Made by a program: the position numbers and the translations under genes
DNA from: JAIQFF01 sp963788505
Lineage (GTDB): Bacteria > Acidobacteriota > Terriglobia > Terriglobales > Acidobacteriaceae
Direction: 5' to 3'
Assembly: GCA_963788505.1 (NCBI GenBank)
Contig: CAWBGY010000011.1
Location: 62,001 to 126,000, forward strand
DNA: 64,000 nt
Notes under the pieces: model-generated
What the model saw: only the letters and a program-made list of their open reading frames with translations
The model's database searches: none
What the model was told of the DNA's origin: nothing
Part shown: positions 1 through 8,385 of the stretch, piece after piece
Numbering within the stretch: position 1 is the stretch's first letter
Layout: each line of letters opens with the position of its first letter

Positions 1-86
1 ATAGCGACGCGGAGGACACAGAGGTTCTGACGCGAAGGCCCAGGCGATACAGAAACCGTGACGGATGGCTGACAGCTGAGAGCTGG

Positions 87-1156
87 CTATGCCAGATCCG
101 GCACCAGCGGCGCTCCCTGTACTCCCCACGAGAGATGATGCACGGCGCCGGTGGTAGCCAGCACGGCGGAGCGGCCCGGGGCGAAGGCCAGACCCAACCA
201 GTCCCGGCCCAGCAACTTCGAGCGAAGCCTTGGCGTCGGGTGTGATCTTGACGATGCCACGCTTTCCGGAAAGCGAAGCCGCCACGTAAAGATTGCCGTC
301 GACGTCAAACGCCAGACCTTGCGGACGTCCCAGGCCCCGGTAAAAGGTCGAAACGCCGTCCATGAGAGTCGATCTTGTACACGGAATCGAAACTGGAGGT
401 CGTGGGCCCGGTAACAAACAGGTCTCCGCCCGGGCCAAACGCCAGGTGGTAGGCGGAAACGCTGGGCTCGAGTGTGGCAAAGACAAAAATCTGACGGTCT
501 TTGCCGATCTTGAAAACTGTCCCGCTGCGATCGCCGACATAAAGATTTTCGGCGGGATCGAAGGCGATGCCTGTGGCCACTCCCATGCCCTCGGCGTAGG
601 TGGACATGGTGCCGTTCGGCGCCACCCGGTACACCGTCCCATCGAACCGTGAAGAAACATACATCTGGCCGGCTCGATCAAACGCGATGGCCGTGGCGTT
701 GGTCATCTCCGCCAGGAACGGCTTGACGTTGTAATTGGTGTCGATCTTGATAGATCGCCACCGGAACTTTCTGCCCCCGCGATCCGGAGAAGGTGACGTA
801 AATGTTGCCGTCGGCGTCGAGCGCCGGATTGGTAACCGGGTGCAGGTTCTCCGCAATCAGGGCGGCGACTTTGATCTGATGCGGGTTGCTCGCGGCGCCG
901 TTGGTCGATACCACCACGGGTCCGGAGGAAGCGCCGGGAGGAACGCGCGCCACCAGAAAATCGTCGGAGCTGATGACCACCGCGCCCTCAACTTCTCCAA
1001 AACGAACCTGCGGCCGGCGCAGTTCGTGAGGTCGCAGGCTCTCTGCCCGATGATGCGCACTTCACCGCCCGGCAAGGCGGCGCTGGGATGCACCGCCTCA
1101 ATGTGGGGATGGCCATTGACGTTCTTCTTGCCCAGCAGACGGTCGGAAATTCCCAT
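87..1156 (-). pseudogene. IPT/TIG plus NHL-type propeller protein, four frameshifts
   Basis: No single frame covers this gene, but the frames join into one protein if one-base shifts are allowed near 1042, 750, 350 and 192. The chosen start is ATG 1156, behind a GAGGAAG/GGAG-rich leader. The first third looks like an IPT/TIG beta-sandwich (EAVHPSAALPGGEVRI, ARVPPGASSGPVVVST). The rest has repeated NHL/SMP-30-like blades (IAFDRAGQMYVSS, IAFDPAENLYVGD, LAFGPGGDLFVTG, LAFDVDGNLYVAA). Near 750 the coding strand has one extra C where the frame needs VAIYKID. It lies about 35 bases after pgpA on the same strand. No signal peptide is visible. The function is unknown, with a carbohydrate- or protein-binding propeller as the family-level guess. 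Sequencing error is at least as likely as real decay. Confidence 0.6.
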
Positions 1157-1191
1157 GGACTCCAGCTTCCTCGAGCTGCGCGCGGCATCTG

Positions 1192-1737
1192 CTAGCGCGG
1201 CAGCAGGCCGAAATGCAGCACGATCTGCATCACAGCCAGGCCGTAAAGGCCGGCCCCCACGTCATCGACCACGATGCCCACTCCTTCGGGGAGGCGTTCG
1301 AGGCGGCGCACCGGCGGCGGTTTTACGATATCGAATGCTCTAAAAAGTATAAAGCCCAGCAGCAGAGATTGCCACGCGATCGGCGCCGCAATCAGAGTAA
1401 TGAGCTGGCCGGCGACTTCGTCGATCACCACAAACTGCGGATCTTTGCGGCCACTGGCGCGGGCGACTCGAGTGGCGGCGGGAATCCCGGCCAGAATCGC
1501 AGCGAGGGCCAGGAGGACCGCTGCCCAGGGCTGCCAGCCGGGCGCGATCCAGCGCGCCAGAAGCCACCACAGCAGGACGGTTGCCGCCGAGCCCCAGGTA
1601 CCCGGTCCAGGACGCAGATACCCAATCCCGAAGAACGTAGCGATCAGCGTTGCCCAGCGCGGTGCGCGCGGGCGGGACGCCCCCGCGACAGCCGGCGGGA
1701 CGCCGGCGCTGCGGTCGGAAGCATCGTCTGCTGTCAA
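1192..1737 (-). CDS. pgpA: Phosphatidylglycerophosphatase A (PgpA)
   Basis: This 181-residue membrane protein belongs to the PgpA family, which removes the terminal phosphate of phosphatidylglycerophosphate to give phosphatidylglycerol in the inner membrane. Visible family motifs are FFGIGYLRPGPGTWGS near the N-terminus, VIDEVAGQLI, FDIVKPPPVRRLE and GIVVDDVGAG, the last two carrying the acidic catalytic residues. Several hydrophobic spans follow the usual pattern. The longest frame begins with TTG 1737, but its first ~27 residues (GVPPAVAGASRPRAPR) are encoded by one arm of an inverted-repeat element at 1671-1802, so the true start is uncertain and could have been altered by that insertion. 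It sits downstream of rimO and yacG on the same strand. Confidence 0.9.
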   Translation of the reverse strand: MTADDASDRSAGVPPAVAGASRPRAPRWATLIATFFGIGYLRPGPGTWGSAATVLLWWLLARWIAPGWQPWAAVLLALAAILAGIPAATRVARASGRKDPQFVVIDEVAGQLITLIAAPIAWQSLLLGFILFRAFDIVKPPPVRRLERLPEGVGIVVDDVGAGLYGLAVMQIVLHFGLLPR

Positions 1738-2014
1738 GAAGAAGACCCTGGTTTTCGTAACGCCGGCGCCTCGCCGGCTGTCGGGTGGGCGTCCCGCCCA
1801 CCCTCAGAGAGTCTTCATCGGAGTCTCGCGAGAGCTCTTCGATCCCATCGTCCGTGTCCTGCACCGGCGACGAAATCACATACGCGCCGCTGGCCCATTT
1901 GCCCAGGTCAATCAGGCGGCAGCGCTCGCTGCAAAAAGGGAACTCCGCGTCCTGGCTGGTTACCGGCTTCTTGCAGATGGGGCACTTCAGCTTGAGATTG
2001 CGCTTGCGAGCCAT
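1340..2014 (-). CDS. yacG: YacG-like zinc-finger protein with repeat-encoded C-terminal extension
   Basis: The first ~65 residues are a clear YacG/DUF329 domain, a small zinc protein that in E. coli binds and inhibits DNA gyrase. The four ligands are Cys11, Cys14, Cys28 and Cys32 (CPICKKPV, FCSERCRLIDLGKW). The start is ATG 2014, about 8 bases after the inferred rimO stop, which suggests one transcript. YacG proteins normally stop after about 60-70 residues. Here the frame stays open to 1340 (224 residues), running through an inverted-repeat element at 1671-1802 and then across pgpA in another frame. The extension has no domain and is probably an accident of repeat insertion that removed the normal stop, or a result of an indel. 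The N-terminal domain call is firm; the 3' end is not. Confidence 0.7.
   Translation of the reverse strand: MARKRNLKLKCPICKKPVTSQDAEFPFCSERCRLIDLGKWASGAYVISSPVQDTDDGIEELSRDSDEDSLRVGGTPTRQPARRRRYENQGLLLDSRRCFRPQRRRPAGCRGGVPPARTALGNADRYVLRDWVSASWTGYLGLGGNRPAVVASGALDRARLAALGSGPPGPRCDSGRDSRRHSSRPRQWPQRSAVCGDRRSRRPAHYSDCGADRVAISAAGLYTF
1671..1802. repeat. Inverted-repeat element, family C (132 bp)
   Basis: Two ~40-bp arms at 1671-1710 and 1760-1802 are near-perfect reverse complements of each other. Both contain GGCGGGACGCCC and ACAGCCGGCG cores and they flank about 50 bp of unrelated sequence. A single related arm occurs at 38815-38851. The element lies across the yacG 3' region and the 5' end of pgpA, contributing codons to both. 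It is MITE- or REP-doublet-like, and no transposase is nearby. Confidence 0.75.
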
Positions 2015-2022
2015 TTGACTTC

Positions 2023-3517
2023 CTACACGATCTCGTCGCGACCAGGTCGTAGTCGTGGGCCTCGGTGATCTGGCAGCGATAGAATTCGCCGGTCTTCGGC
2101 TCCAGCCCTTCCGGAACATCGTTGACGAATACCTTGCCGTCGATTTCCGGCGCGTGCATCGGGGTCCGGCCTTCGAGCAGCAGGTCGCTTTCGTCGGAGA
2201 TGCCTTCGAGCACGAGATCGAATTCCTGGCCCACCAGGGCTTTCTTCTTCCGCTTGCTGATCTTGCGCTGGATTCCCATCAGGTGCTTGCGGCGGCGTTC
2301 GATTTCGCGCTCGGGCAGCTTCTTTTCCTCGGAGAACGCGCCTGCGCCTTCCTGGTCGGAGTAACCGAATGCGCCCATCCAGTCGAACTCCGAGTCGCGC
2401 ACGAACTGACAGAGTTCTTCAAACTCCGTCTCGGTCTCACCCGGAAATCCGACGATGAACGATGTGCGCAGCGTCACCCCGGGAATGGTGCGCCGCATTT
2501 TTTCAATCGAGCGCAGGAAGATGTCGGCTCCCGCGCCCCGCTTCATGCGTTTCAGAACGCTCGGCGACGCATGCTGCAAGGGCACATCGATGTAGGAACA
2601 GATCTTTTCATGGGACGCGATGGTTTCGAGCAGGCGGCCGGTAATCTTGTTGGGATAGGCATAAAGAAACCGCACCCAACGCAGGTCTTCGATTCCAGCC
2701 AGTTTTTCCAGCAGAAGAGCCAGGCCGTCTTTCAGGCCGAAGTCTTCGCCGTAGCAGGTCGTGTCCTGGCCGATCAGGGTGATTTCGCGCACGCCGGAAC
2801 GCGCCAGGCGCTCCGCCTCGGCGATGACCGACTCAAACCGCCGCGACCGGAACTGCCCGCGCAATTGGGGAATAATGCAGAAAGCTGCACGGATGATCGC
2901 AGCCTTCGGCAATCTTGATGTATGCGGTATGGCGCGGCGTGGCCAGCACCCGGGGCGTGGCCTCGTCGTACAGATAGTTGGGCAAGTCGGCGATGGCGCC
3001 GTCCCAGGTCTCGCGCGAAAACCGGCCCTGGGCGGCGCGGGCATCGCCTTCGGCTCGCGACTGCAGAGATGCTGAATGGAGAATCGACTGCCGGCGCGGG
3101 CGCCAGGCCGGCGGCGGCCAGTATGCCTTCCAGCTCTCCCGTTCCCACCACCGCATCCACTTCCGGAATGTTCTGGCGAATATCGTTGCGGAAACGTTCC
3201 ACCAGACAGCCCGCCACCACCAGCTTTCGGGCGCGCCCGGTGCTCTTGTGCTTCGCCATTTCCAGGATGGTGTTGACCGACTCCTGCTGGGCGCTGGCGA
3301 TGAACGAACAGGTATTGACCACGATGACGTCGGCCTCTTCGGCGCCCGAGACCAGCTCGGCACCGGCCTGCTGCAGCAGGCCCATCATCACTTCGCTGTC
3401 CACGAGATTCTTGGGACAGCCCAGGCTCACAAAACCGACCCGGGTAGGACCGGCGGACCTCGGCGTCGCGGCTTCAGTCGCGTCCTGGGTCAATGCGGGT
3501 AAGGTTTTCGTAGGCAT
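2023..3517 (-). CDS. rimO: Ribosomal protein S12 methylthiotransferase RimO, frameshifted three times
   Basis: RimO is a radical-SAM enzyme that methylthiolates a conserved aspartate of ribosomal protein S12. The start is ATG 3517. The N-terminal MTTase domain has GFVSLGCPKNLVDSE, VNTCSFI and VVAGCLVERF with its three cysteines. The radical-SAM cysteines lie in KIAEGCDHPCSF followed by CIIPQLRG, and the TRAM-like end is near GEFYRCQITEAHDYDLV. One-base shifts are needed near 3070, near 2885 (a T-run inside the radical-SAM motif) and near 2040. The last shift restores the ending DEIV and a stop at 2023-2025, just before yacG. Without it the frame runs on to 1908. Three shifts in an otherwise perfectly conserved protein point to sequencing errors. 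Confidence 0.85.
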
Positions 3518-3663
3518 GCAATCTGTTGATTTTAACACTCTTGCTGGATTGTTACCTGAGGGCCAGGGTGGCACCAAACGAGGCATCGCTTTCCCGAATA
3601 CGGCTCACGTTGCGCGTGCTAACCTTTAGCCAGGCTTGGTCGAGAGACTTCGCGGGAGGCAAG

Positions 3664-4294
3664 ATGGGACGCACACTATTTTCATTTGCAGTTCTGGTGT
3701 CGCTGGTGGGGCTGACGTACGGCGCCACCGCCCAGGAGAAGAACGAGCTGTCCGGACTCATCGGCCGCACCTTCGTCAGCGACCATGCGGCTACGGACAC
3801 CATCACTCCCGGCGCTCTTCTTACCTCGGGAGCCGGCCTGAGCCTGGAAGCCAATTACGGCAGGCGGCTCATGGACCTGGGCATTGTTGGGCTGACGGCT
3901 GAGGTGCCTTTCGTGGTGAACCTGGACGAAAACGTGCACTACAACCTGAACCTCGTCCCCAAGGACTACAAGTCGTTTTTCGTTACGCCCTCGCTTCGCG
4001 CCAATCTTTTTCCGGGAAGCGGGATTTCTCCATGGGTGAGTGCAGGTGGAGGTTTTGGCTATTTCAAAGAGAATTCCTCGCTGGAGTTTGGCGGGACCAA
4101 CCCAGGCGAAACCGGGACTACGACCGGAATCTTCCAGATGGGTGTCGGACTGGACGTCAAACTATTCAGCCGTCTCAGCCTGCGCGGAGAAGCGCGAGAC
4201 TTTTACTCCGGCGTGCCCCAGTTGAACGTGGATATCGGGAAAAAGCCGCCAGCATAATATCTTCGTCGGGGCCGGAGTTATCTGGCATTTCTGA
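3664..4294 (+). CDS. Outer-membrane beta-barrel protein, frameshifted at the C-terminus
   Basis: The start is ATG 3664 with GGGAGG eight bases upstream. The first ~23 residues form a signal peptide (MGRTLFSFAVLVSLVGLTYG, then ATA-Q). The body has alternating aromatic and hydrophobic strands typical of small 8-stranded OmpA/OmpW-like barrels. As read, it ends early at a TAA about 4255. Dropping one A from the A5 run near 4240 continues the frame to ...HNIFVGAGVIWHF and a stop at 4292-4294. A C-terminal phenylalanine is the usual barrel-assembly signal, so the joined version is almost surely right. It stands alone between divergent rimO and a repeat. No specific ligand can be inferred. Confidence 0.75.
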
Positions 4295-4324
4295 GGTAAA
4301 TCTGCAGCCCTCTGATGTGAGACG

Positions 4325-4446
4325 TCTTTGCGTTCTTTGCGGCGCTTCTTTGCGTCCTTTGCGGTAAAGATTTTTGCCGATAACCGGCAACCACCAAACC
4401 TCTTTACCGCAAAGAACGCAAAGAAACACCGCAAAGAACGCGAAGA
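4325..4446. repeat. Inverted repeat, family F (TTTGCG...GCGGTAAAG)
   Basis: The left arm has repeated CTTTGCG units ending in GCGGTAAAG, and the right arm is its complement beginning CTTTACCGCAAAGAACG. They flank ~35 bp. Related copies occur at 36980-37015 (half), 53866-53955, 55210-55310 and 56437-56523. This copy separates the convergent ends of the barrel gene and the transglutaminase gene. Translations of such repeats (AKxAKxxK patterns) are often miscalled as proteins. Confidence 0.85.
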
Positions 4447-4463
4447 AAACCCTTTGTCAGGTC

Positions 4464-6654
4464 TCAGCGGCGCGGGCTCCCTGAAATTTCCTCGTACAAC
4501 TCGGGCAGGCGCCGAACATCCTCGACGGAATCATCGAAACGTGCGCTTTCGTAGTGCCGGGTAAATTCCGCGACCCGCTGGCGGATGCCGGCATCGTCAA
4601 TCCGGGAGACGAATTCGTCGGGAGTTTGGGTCGGCGATTTGCGCCAGCCGCGCCGGGCCACATACGTCAGTCATTCGCTCGTACCAGATCGTGGCCGCCA
4701 GACGGGGAGACCTCTCCGGCCGCGACGCCAGCCGTCGTTTGCCCAGGGCCTGCAGCAGCCGCGAAGCGTTGACCACAAGCAGAAGCACAGCAGCCAGCAG
4801 CAGTCCTCCAAGACCCCAGCGCAGAGGGGACGCCACAACGCTGCTGCCGGTGTGGCGGGCAGCCGCCAGCAGGCTCTCATAATGGCGGTGCCACCAATGC
4901 CGCAGGGCCCAAAACAAACGCCGGCTGCGGCTGGTGGCGCTGATCGCCAGGGATCGCTGGTGACCCACGTCGTAGTTGACGACCCACTCCCGCCAGAATG
5001 AAGCCAGGGCATCAACGTACAAACTCATTCGACTCCAGCCGGTGCGCGGCGGGATCGACGCGCCCGGAGTGGGATCAAAAGCCACCCAGCCATGGTTCGG
5101 GAAGTAGGCCTCTACCCAGGAGTGGGCATTGCTCGCCCGTACGACATATTGTGAGGTCAGGTCGTTGAACTCACCGCTGCGAAAGCCGTTGACCACGCGC
5201 GACGGAATGCCCAAGCTTCGCAGCATGACCGCCATCGAAGACGCGAAGTATTCGCAGTGTCCCTGTTTGCGCTCGAAAAGAAAGTTGGCCAGGGGATCGT
5301 GCGGCAGCTTGCGCGACAATTGCAGGGTATATCCGAAGTGAGTGCGAAGGTAGGTTTCGAGAGCCAGGGCCTTGTCATAGTTGTTGTCCGCCGTTGCCGT
5401 AACCTGTTGCGCCAGCCGCGGAATCCGCGGATCGATCGCCGGCAAACCGAGATAGCGGGAAAGCACCTCGGCGGGATAGGTTGCGCCGGCTGCACGCAGG
5501 TCGTCGGCCCCAGCTTGCCCAATGTCCGAGGTCGCCAGGTAGCGACTGACCGGATGCTCGGGATCCAGATCGAAAACTGCTCCTTCTCCGTCGATGGCCA
5601 CATGTCCGTAGTTGCCTTCGAGACTCTCCGGTGTGCTCGCCAGGAAAAAAACGTTCATTCCCACCGGCTCCATCAACACCTGATAGTGAATGAGGCGGGA
5701 AGGGCTTCTCCGGGCGCTGGCCCGCGTCGACAACAATTGGAAACGACCATCCGGTTGCGGCGACAGCGGGCGCTCGTCCCGGTTGTTTGACCAGGTCCGG
5801 CCGTCGAAGTTGCTGAGCGCTACTCCACGCCATTTCAGGTCGAAGCGGCCCTGCTCATCTCCGTCAATCTGAATGTGCATGACCACCGAACCGGACTGCT
5901 GGATCTCGCCGATGCGCCCCAGTTCGACCGTATCGCTGAAGCCGGTGGTAATTTCGCCGCCCGGAGCGTATGCCCCCAGATAGCCGGCCGAGACGCGGGG
6001 CAGGACGAAGAAGATCGCGGCCGCGCCCAACAGGATACAAAGCACCAGGACGGGAGAAGCCACGGCCAGCGAGGTCGCCATGTCACGATAAGTCAGCCCG
6101 GTGCCGGAGTCCCGCGAATGAACCCCAGCCTTGGCGGAGATGTGCCGCATCTCCATCAGGATGAAACACACCACGGCCATCAGCATGAAGACCGCAAACG
6201 CGAACAGGAAAACACTGTCCACGGTGAGCAGCGCGGCCGAGAGCACCATGAGGAACGCAATGACGGAAAGAAAGTAGAAATCGCGATCGTGACGTGCTGA
6301 AAACAGCCGCACCACCATTACGAACAAGACCAGGTGAACGGTGGCGTTGAGAAAGCCGCCCGAGATCAGAAGGTAGTCCGCCGCGTAGAACGCCATGTAG
6401 CCCGCGGTAAGGACGGTGGTCCAGCGCTCGGGAATGAGTCCGGCTCGACCCCGGAACATCAGGTATCCGCGGAACAAAAGCGCCGCGCTCACCAGCAGCA
6501 CGGTCGTAAAGCCCAGCCCCCCGGTAGAAGCCAGCGTGCCAAAGCCTGTCACCACCATGAGATAGAGAGCGACCTCAAAGTAGCGCTGGAGGACGCCTGG
6601 GAGCCCCGTCGTTATGGGCTGGGGTTTGCTGGCTGAAACCATGGCTGGTTCCAT
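4464..6654 (-). CDS. TgpA-type transglutaminase-like membrane protein (DUF3488), frameshifted near the C-terminus
   Basis: The protein starts at ATG 6654. Six or so hydrophobic segments fill residues ~25-220 (DUF3488 region), followed by an external loop and a transglutaminase-like core. The catalytic triad is visible as Cys467 (QGHCEYFASSMAVMLRSLGI), His511 (NAHSWVEAY) and Asp527 (AFDPTPG). A further membrane segment lies near residue 635. As read it stops at 4597, but one extra G near 4665 hides the usual C-terminal DUF4129-like tail. In the next frame YVARRGWRKSPTQTPDEF leads to a stop at 4464. Homologues such as Pseudomonas TgpA are envelope proteins needed for viability, and the usual DUF58/MoxR partners are not adjacent here. 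The peptide substrate is unknown. Confidence 0.85.
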
Positions 6655-6692
6655 TGTTCGCCATGCCGGTCCGGAAGGGAAGAGTACAAAGG

Positions 6693-6862
6693 TCAGTTCC
6701 AGTCGTCAGTCGTCGGTCGTCAGCACCGGACCTCGGACTTCGGACTTCAGACTTCAGACGTTAGCTCTCGCTAACTGATAAGACCGCAATGGCAGTGGGA
6801 AGCAAGGGGGTGGCCAACGACCAACGGCCAATGACCAACGACCGGAGTCTAACGACTGACCA
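6693..6862. repeat. GTCGTCAGTCGTC-type degenerate repeat, family G
   Basis: This stretch between the transglutaminase and SRP RNA genes contains short GTCGTCAGTCGTCGG and CTTCGGACTTCAGACTTCAG runs, then ACGACCAACGGCCAATGACC-like complement. It has the composition of the G family found also at 50213, 53391, 53819, 55184 and 59497. No gene is visible in it. Confidence 0.6.
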
Positions 6863-6882
6863 CCGATGTTAGAATCAAAAAC

Positions 6883-6988
6883 GGTCAGGCATCGGTCCCG
6901 CGCGACGCATTCTCGCCAACCCCGCCAGGTCCGGAAGGAAGCAACGGTAACGGGCTCTTGCGTGTGCAGTGGGTGTCCGGTGCCTGGC
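6883..6988 (+). ncRNA. ffs: 4.5S signal recognition particle RNA (small bacterial type)
   Basis: The hallmark SRP domain IV sequence CCAGGTCCGGAAGGAAGCA lies at 6925-6943, including the GGAAG tetraloop region bound by Ffh. The two ends pair (GTCAGGCATCGG at 6884 with CCGGTGCCTGGC at 6977-6988, using two G-U pairs), giving the ~105-nt single hairpin of the 4.5S class without an Alu domain. A run of eight T residues follows directly at 6989-6996. The RNA guides membrane proteins to the translocon together with Ffh. Confidence 0.95.
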
Positions 6989-6996
6989 TTTTTTTT
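6977..6996 (+). terminator. Rho-independent termination of the SRP RNA
   Basis: The 3' strand of the SRP RNA terminal stem is followed immediately by T8 (6989-6996), so the RNA's own hairpin serves as the terminator stem. Confidence 0.7.
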
Positions 6997-7022
6997 CGCC
7001 TGGTCTCTCACCGGGGCACCCA

Positions 7023-8372
7023 CTACACGACGAAGTTCAACAACTGGTTGGAGAAGTTGGGCAGATTGGGGAAGATTGTGGGTAGATCTGCCGTGGGCAC
7101 TCCAAACCAGTTGGCCAGGCTCCCGGCGTACTGATCGAGGGAGGTCGTCGGAATCCAGCGTCCTTCGTCGGTGGCATCGTCGGGACCAGCCAACGCCAGA
7201 GTGGGGAAGGTACCGTAGAAATCGCCGCCTTTAACCGCTCCTCCCATGATCAGGTGATGACTACCCCAGGCATGGTCGGTGCCGGAAGTGCTGTCCGGGG
7301 CGTAGGTCCGGTTGAAGTCCGACAAGGTGAAGGTGGTGACCTGCGAGGCGGCGCCGATTTCGACGGTCGCCTGATAGAAAGCGTTCATGGCCTGACTGAG
7401 CTGAGTGTAAAGGCTATTGTGCGCATTCAGTTGGTCGCTGTGGGTGTCGAAGCCGTCGATCGAAACGAAGAAAATCTGCCGTTGCAGTCCCAGCGCCGAG
7501 CGCACCGAGATAATCTGCGCCACCTGCTTCAGCTGGTTCGCCAAGCCGCTGTTGGGGAAAACCGTGGCCATCGTTGGCCGCGCTGCCAGAGCATCTGCCA
7601 GCGCCTTGCTGTCCTGCAAGGCGTTGGTGGTGGTGGTGCTGGCCGCCTGGATCAAGGACAACCCGGTATCGAATGTCAGCAGGTTCTGTAGCGCGGCCAT
7701 GCGATTCTGGGATTCAGCCGAACTGCTGAAGCCGGAGAGCAATTTCGTGGGATCGCCGCTGGACTGGATCGCACGCGCAGACAGGCCCTCGCAGAAAATG
7801 TTGGTTCCTGCCAGCGAAATAATAATGGGAAAGTTGGCGCCGTAGATGGATTGGATCTTGTCCGCCGTCCTTCCCGCCCATCCGGTCTGTCCGTTGGTAT
7901 TGAGCGTGGCGGTCTGCATCTGTGCCTGCTGGTCTTCGTGCGAAAAAAGATTTTGCGGAAGATTGGCCTTGCCTTGCTGAAACTGAGTGCGCGTCGTGGG
8001 GCGGACCAGCGTGCCTACATTGGCCATCACGGCCAGATGCTTCTGGTTGAACAGGGCCTGCAACTCGGTAAACTTGGGATGAAATCCGAAAGAACCCGCG
8101 CTGGGCGGCGCGATGGGAAGCAGGCTACCCTGCGTCAGGGCCAGCACTGAGCGGATCTGCTGGTAGGAAGCGTATCCGCTGCTGCTCGAAGGGATGACCA
8201 TGTTGTTGCTGTCGTTGCCGCCGAACAGGAAGACGCAGACCAGAGCTTTGTAGTCCTGAGCGCTCTGCGCCAGCGCGTTCACCAGTCCGAACCGGTTGAA
8301 GCTGGCGGCGGCGAATCCCGCAGCCGCGGTGCAGCAAGTCCTCTTCAGAAAGTCACGTCTCGAAAATGCCAT
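7023..8372 (-). CDS. DUF1501 protein with Tat signal
   Basis: This 449-residue protein starts MAFSRRDFLKRTCCT, a twin-arginine (SRRDFLK) export signal, and then shows the DUF1501 (sulfatase/alkaline-phosphatase-fold-like) pattern: VCVFLFGGNDSNNMVIP, later SIDGFDTHSDQ, and FTLSDFNRTYAPDSTSGTDHAWGSHHLIMGG near the end. DUF1501 proteins are regularly encoded next to DUF1800 proteins, and here the DUF1800 gene ends only 13 bases upstream on the same strand, so the two are likely co-transcribed and act together outside the cytoplasm. The biochemical function is not established for the family. Confidence 0.85.
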   Translation of the reverse strand: MAFSRRDFLKRTCCTAAAGFAAASFNRFGLVNALAQSAQDYKALVCVFLFGGNDSNNMVIPSSSSGYASYQQIRSVLALTQGSLLPIAPPSAGSFGFHPKFTELQALFNQKHLAVMANVGTLVRPTTRTQFQQGKANLPQNLFSHEDQQAQMQTATLNTNGQTGWAGRTADKIQSIYGANFPIIISLAGTNIFCEGLSARAIQSSGDPTKLLSGFSSSAESQNRMAALQNLLTFDTGLSLIQAASTTTTNALQDSKALADALAARPTMATVFPNSGLANQLKQVAQIISVRSALGLQRQIFFVSIDGFDTHSDQLNAHNSLYTQLSQAMNAFYQATVEIGAASQVTTFTLSDFNRTYAPDSTSGTDHAWGSHHLIMGGAVKGGDFYGTFPTLALAGPDDATDEGRWIPTTSLDQYAGSLANWFGVPTADLPTIFPNLPNFSNQLLNFVV

Positions 8373-8385
8373 GGCTGTTCTCCCT

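Noticed and set aside
4162..4564. Small frames with AKNAKKHRKE-type translation
   Set aside because: These are translations of the family F palindromic repeat, a known source of spurious protein calls.
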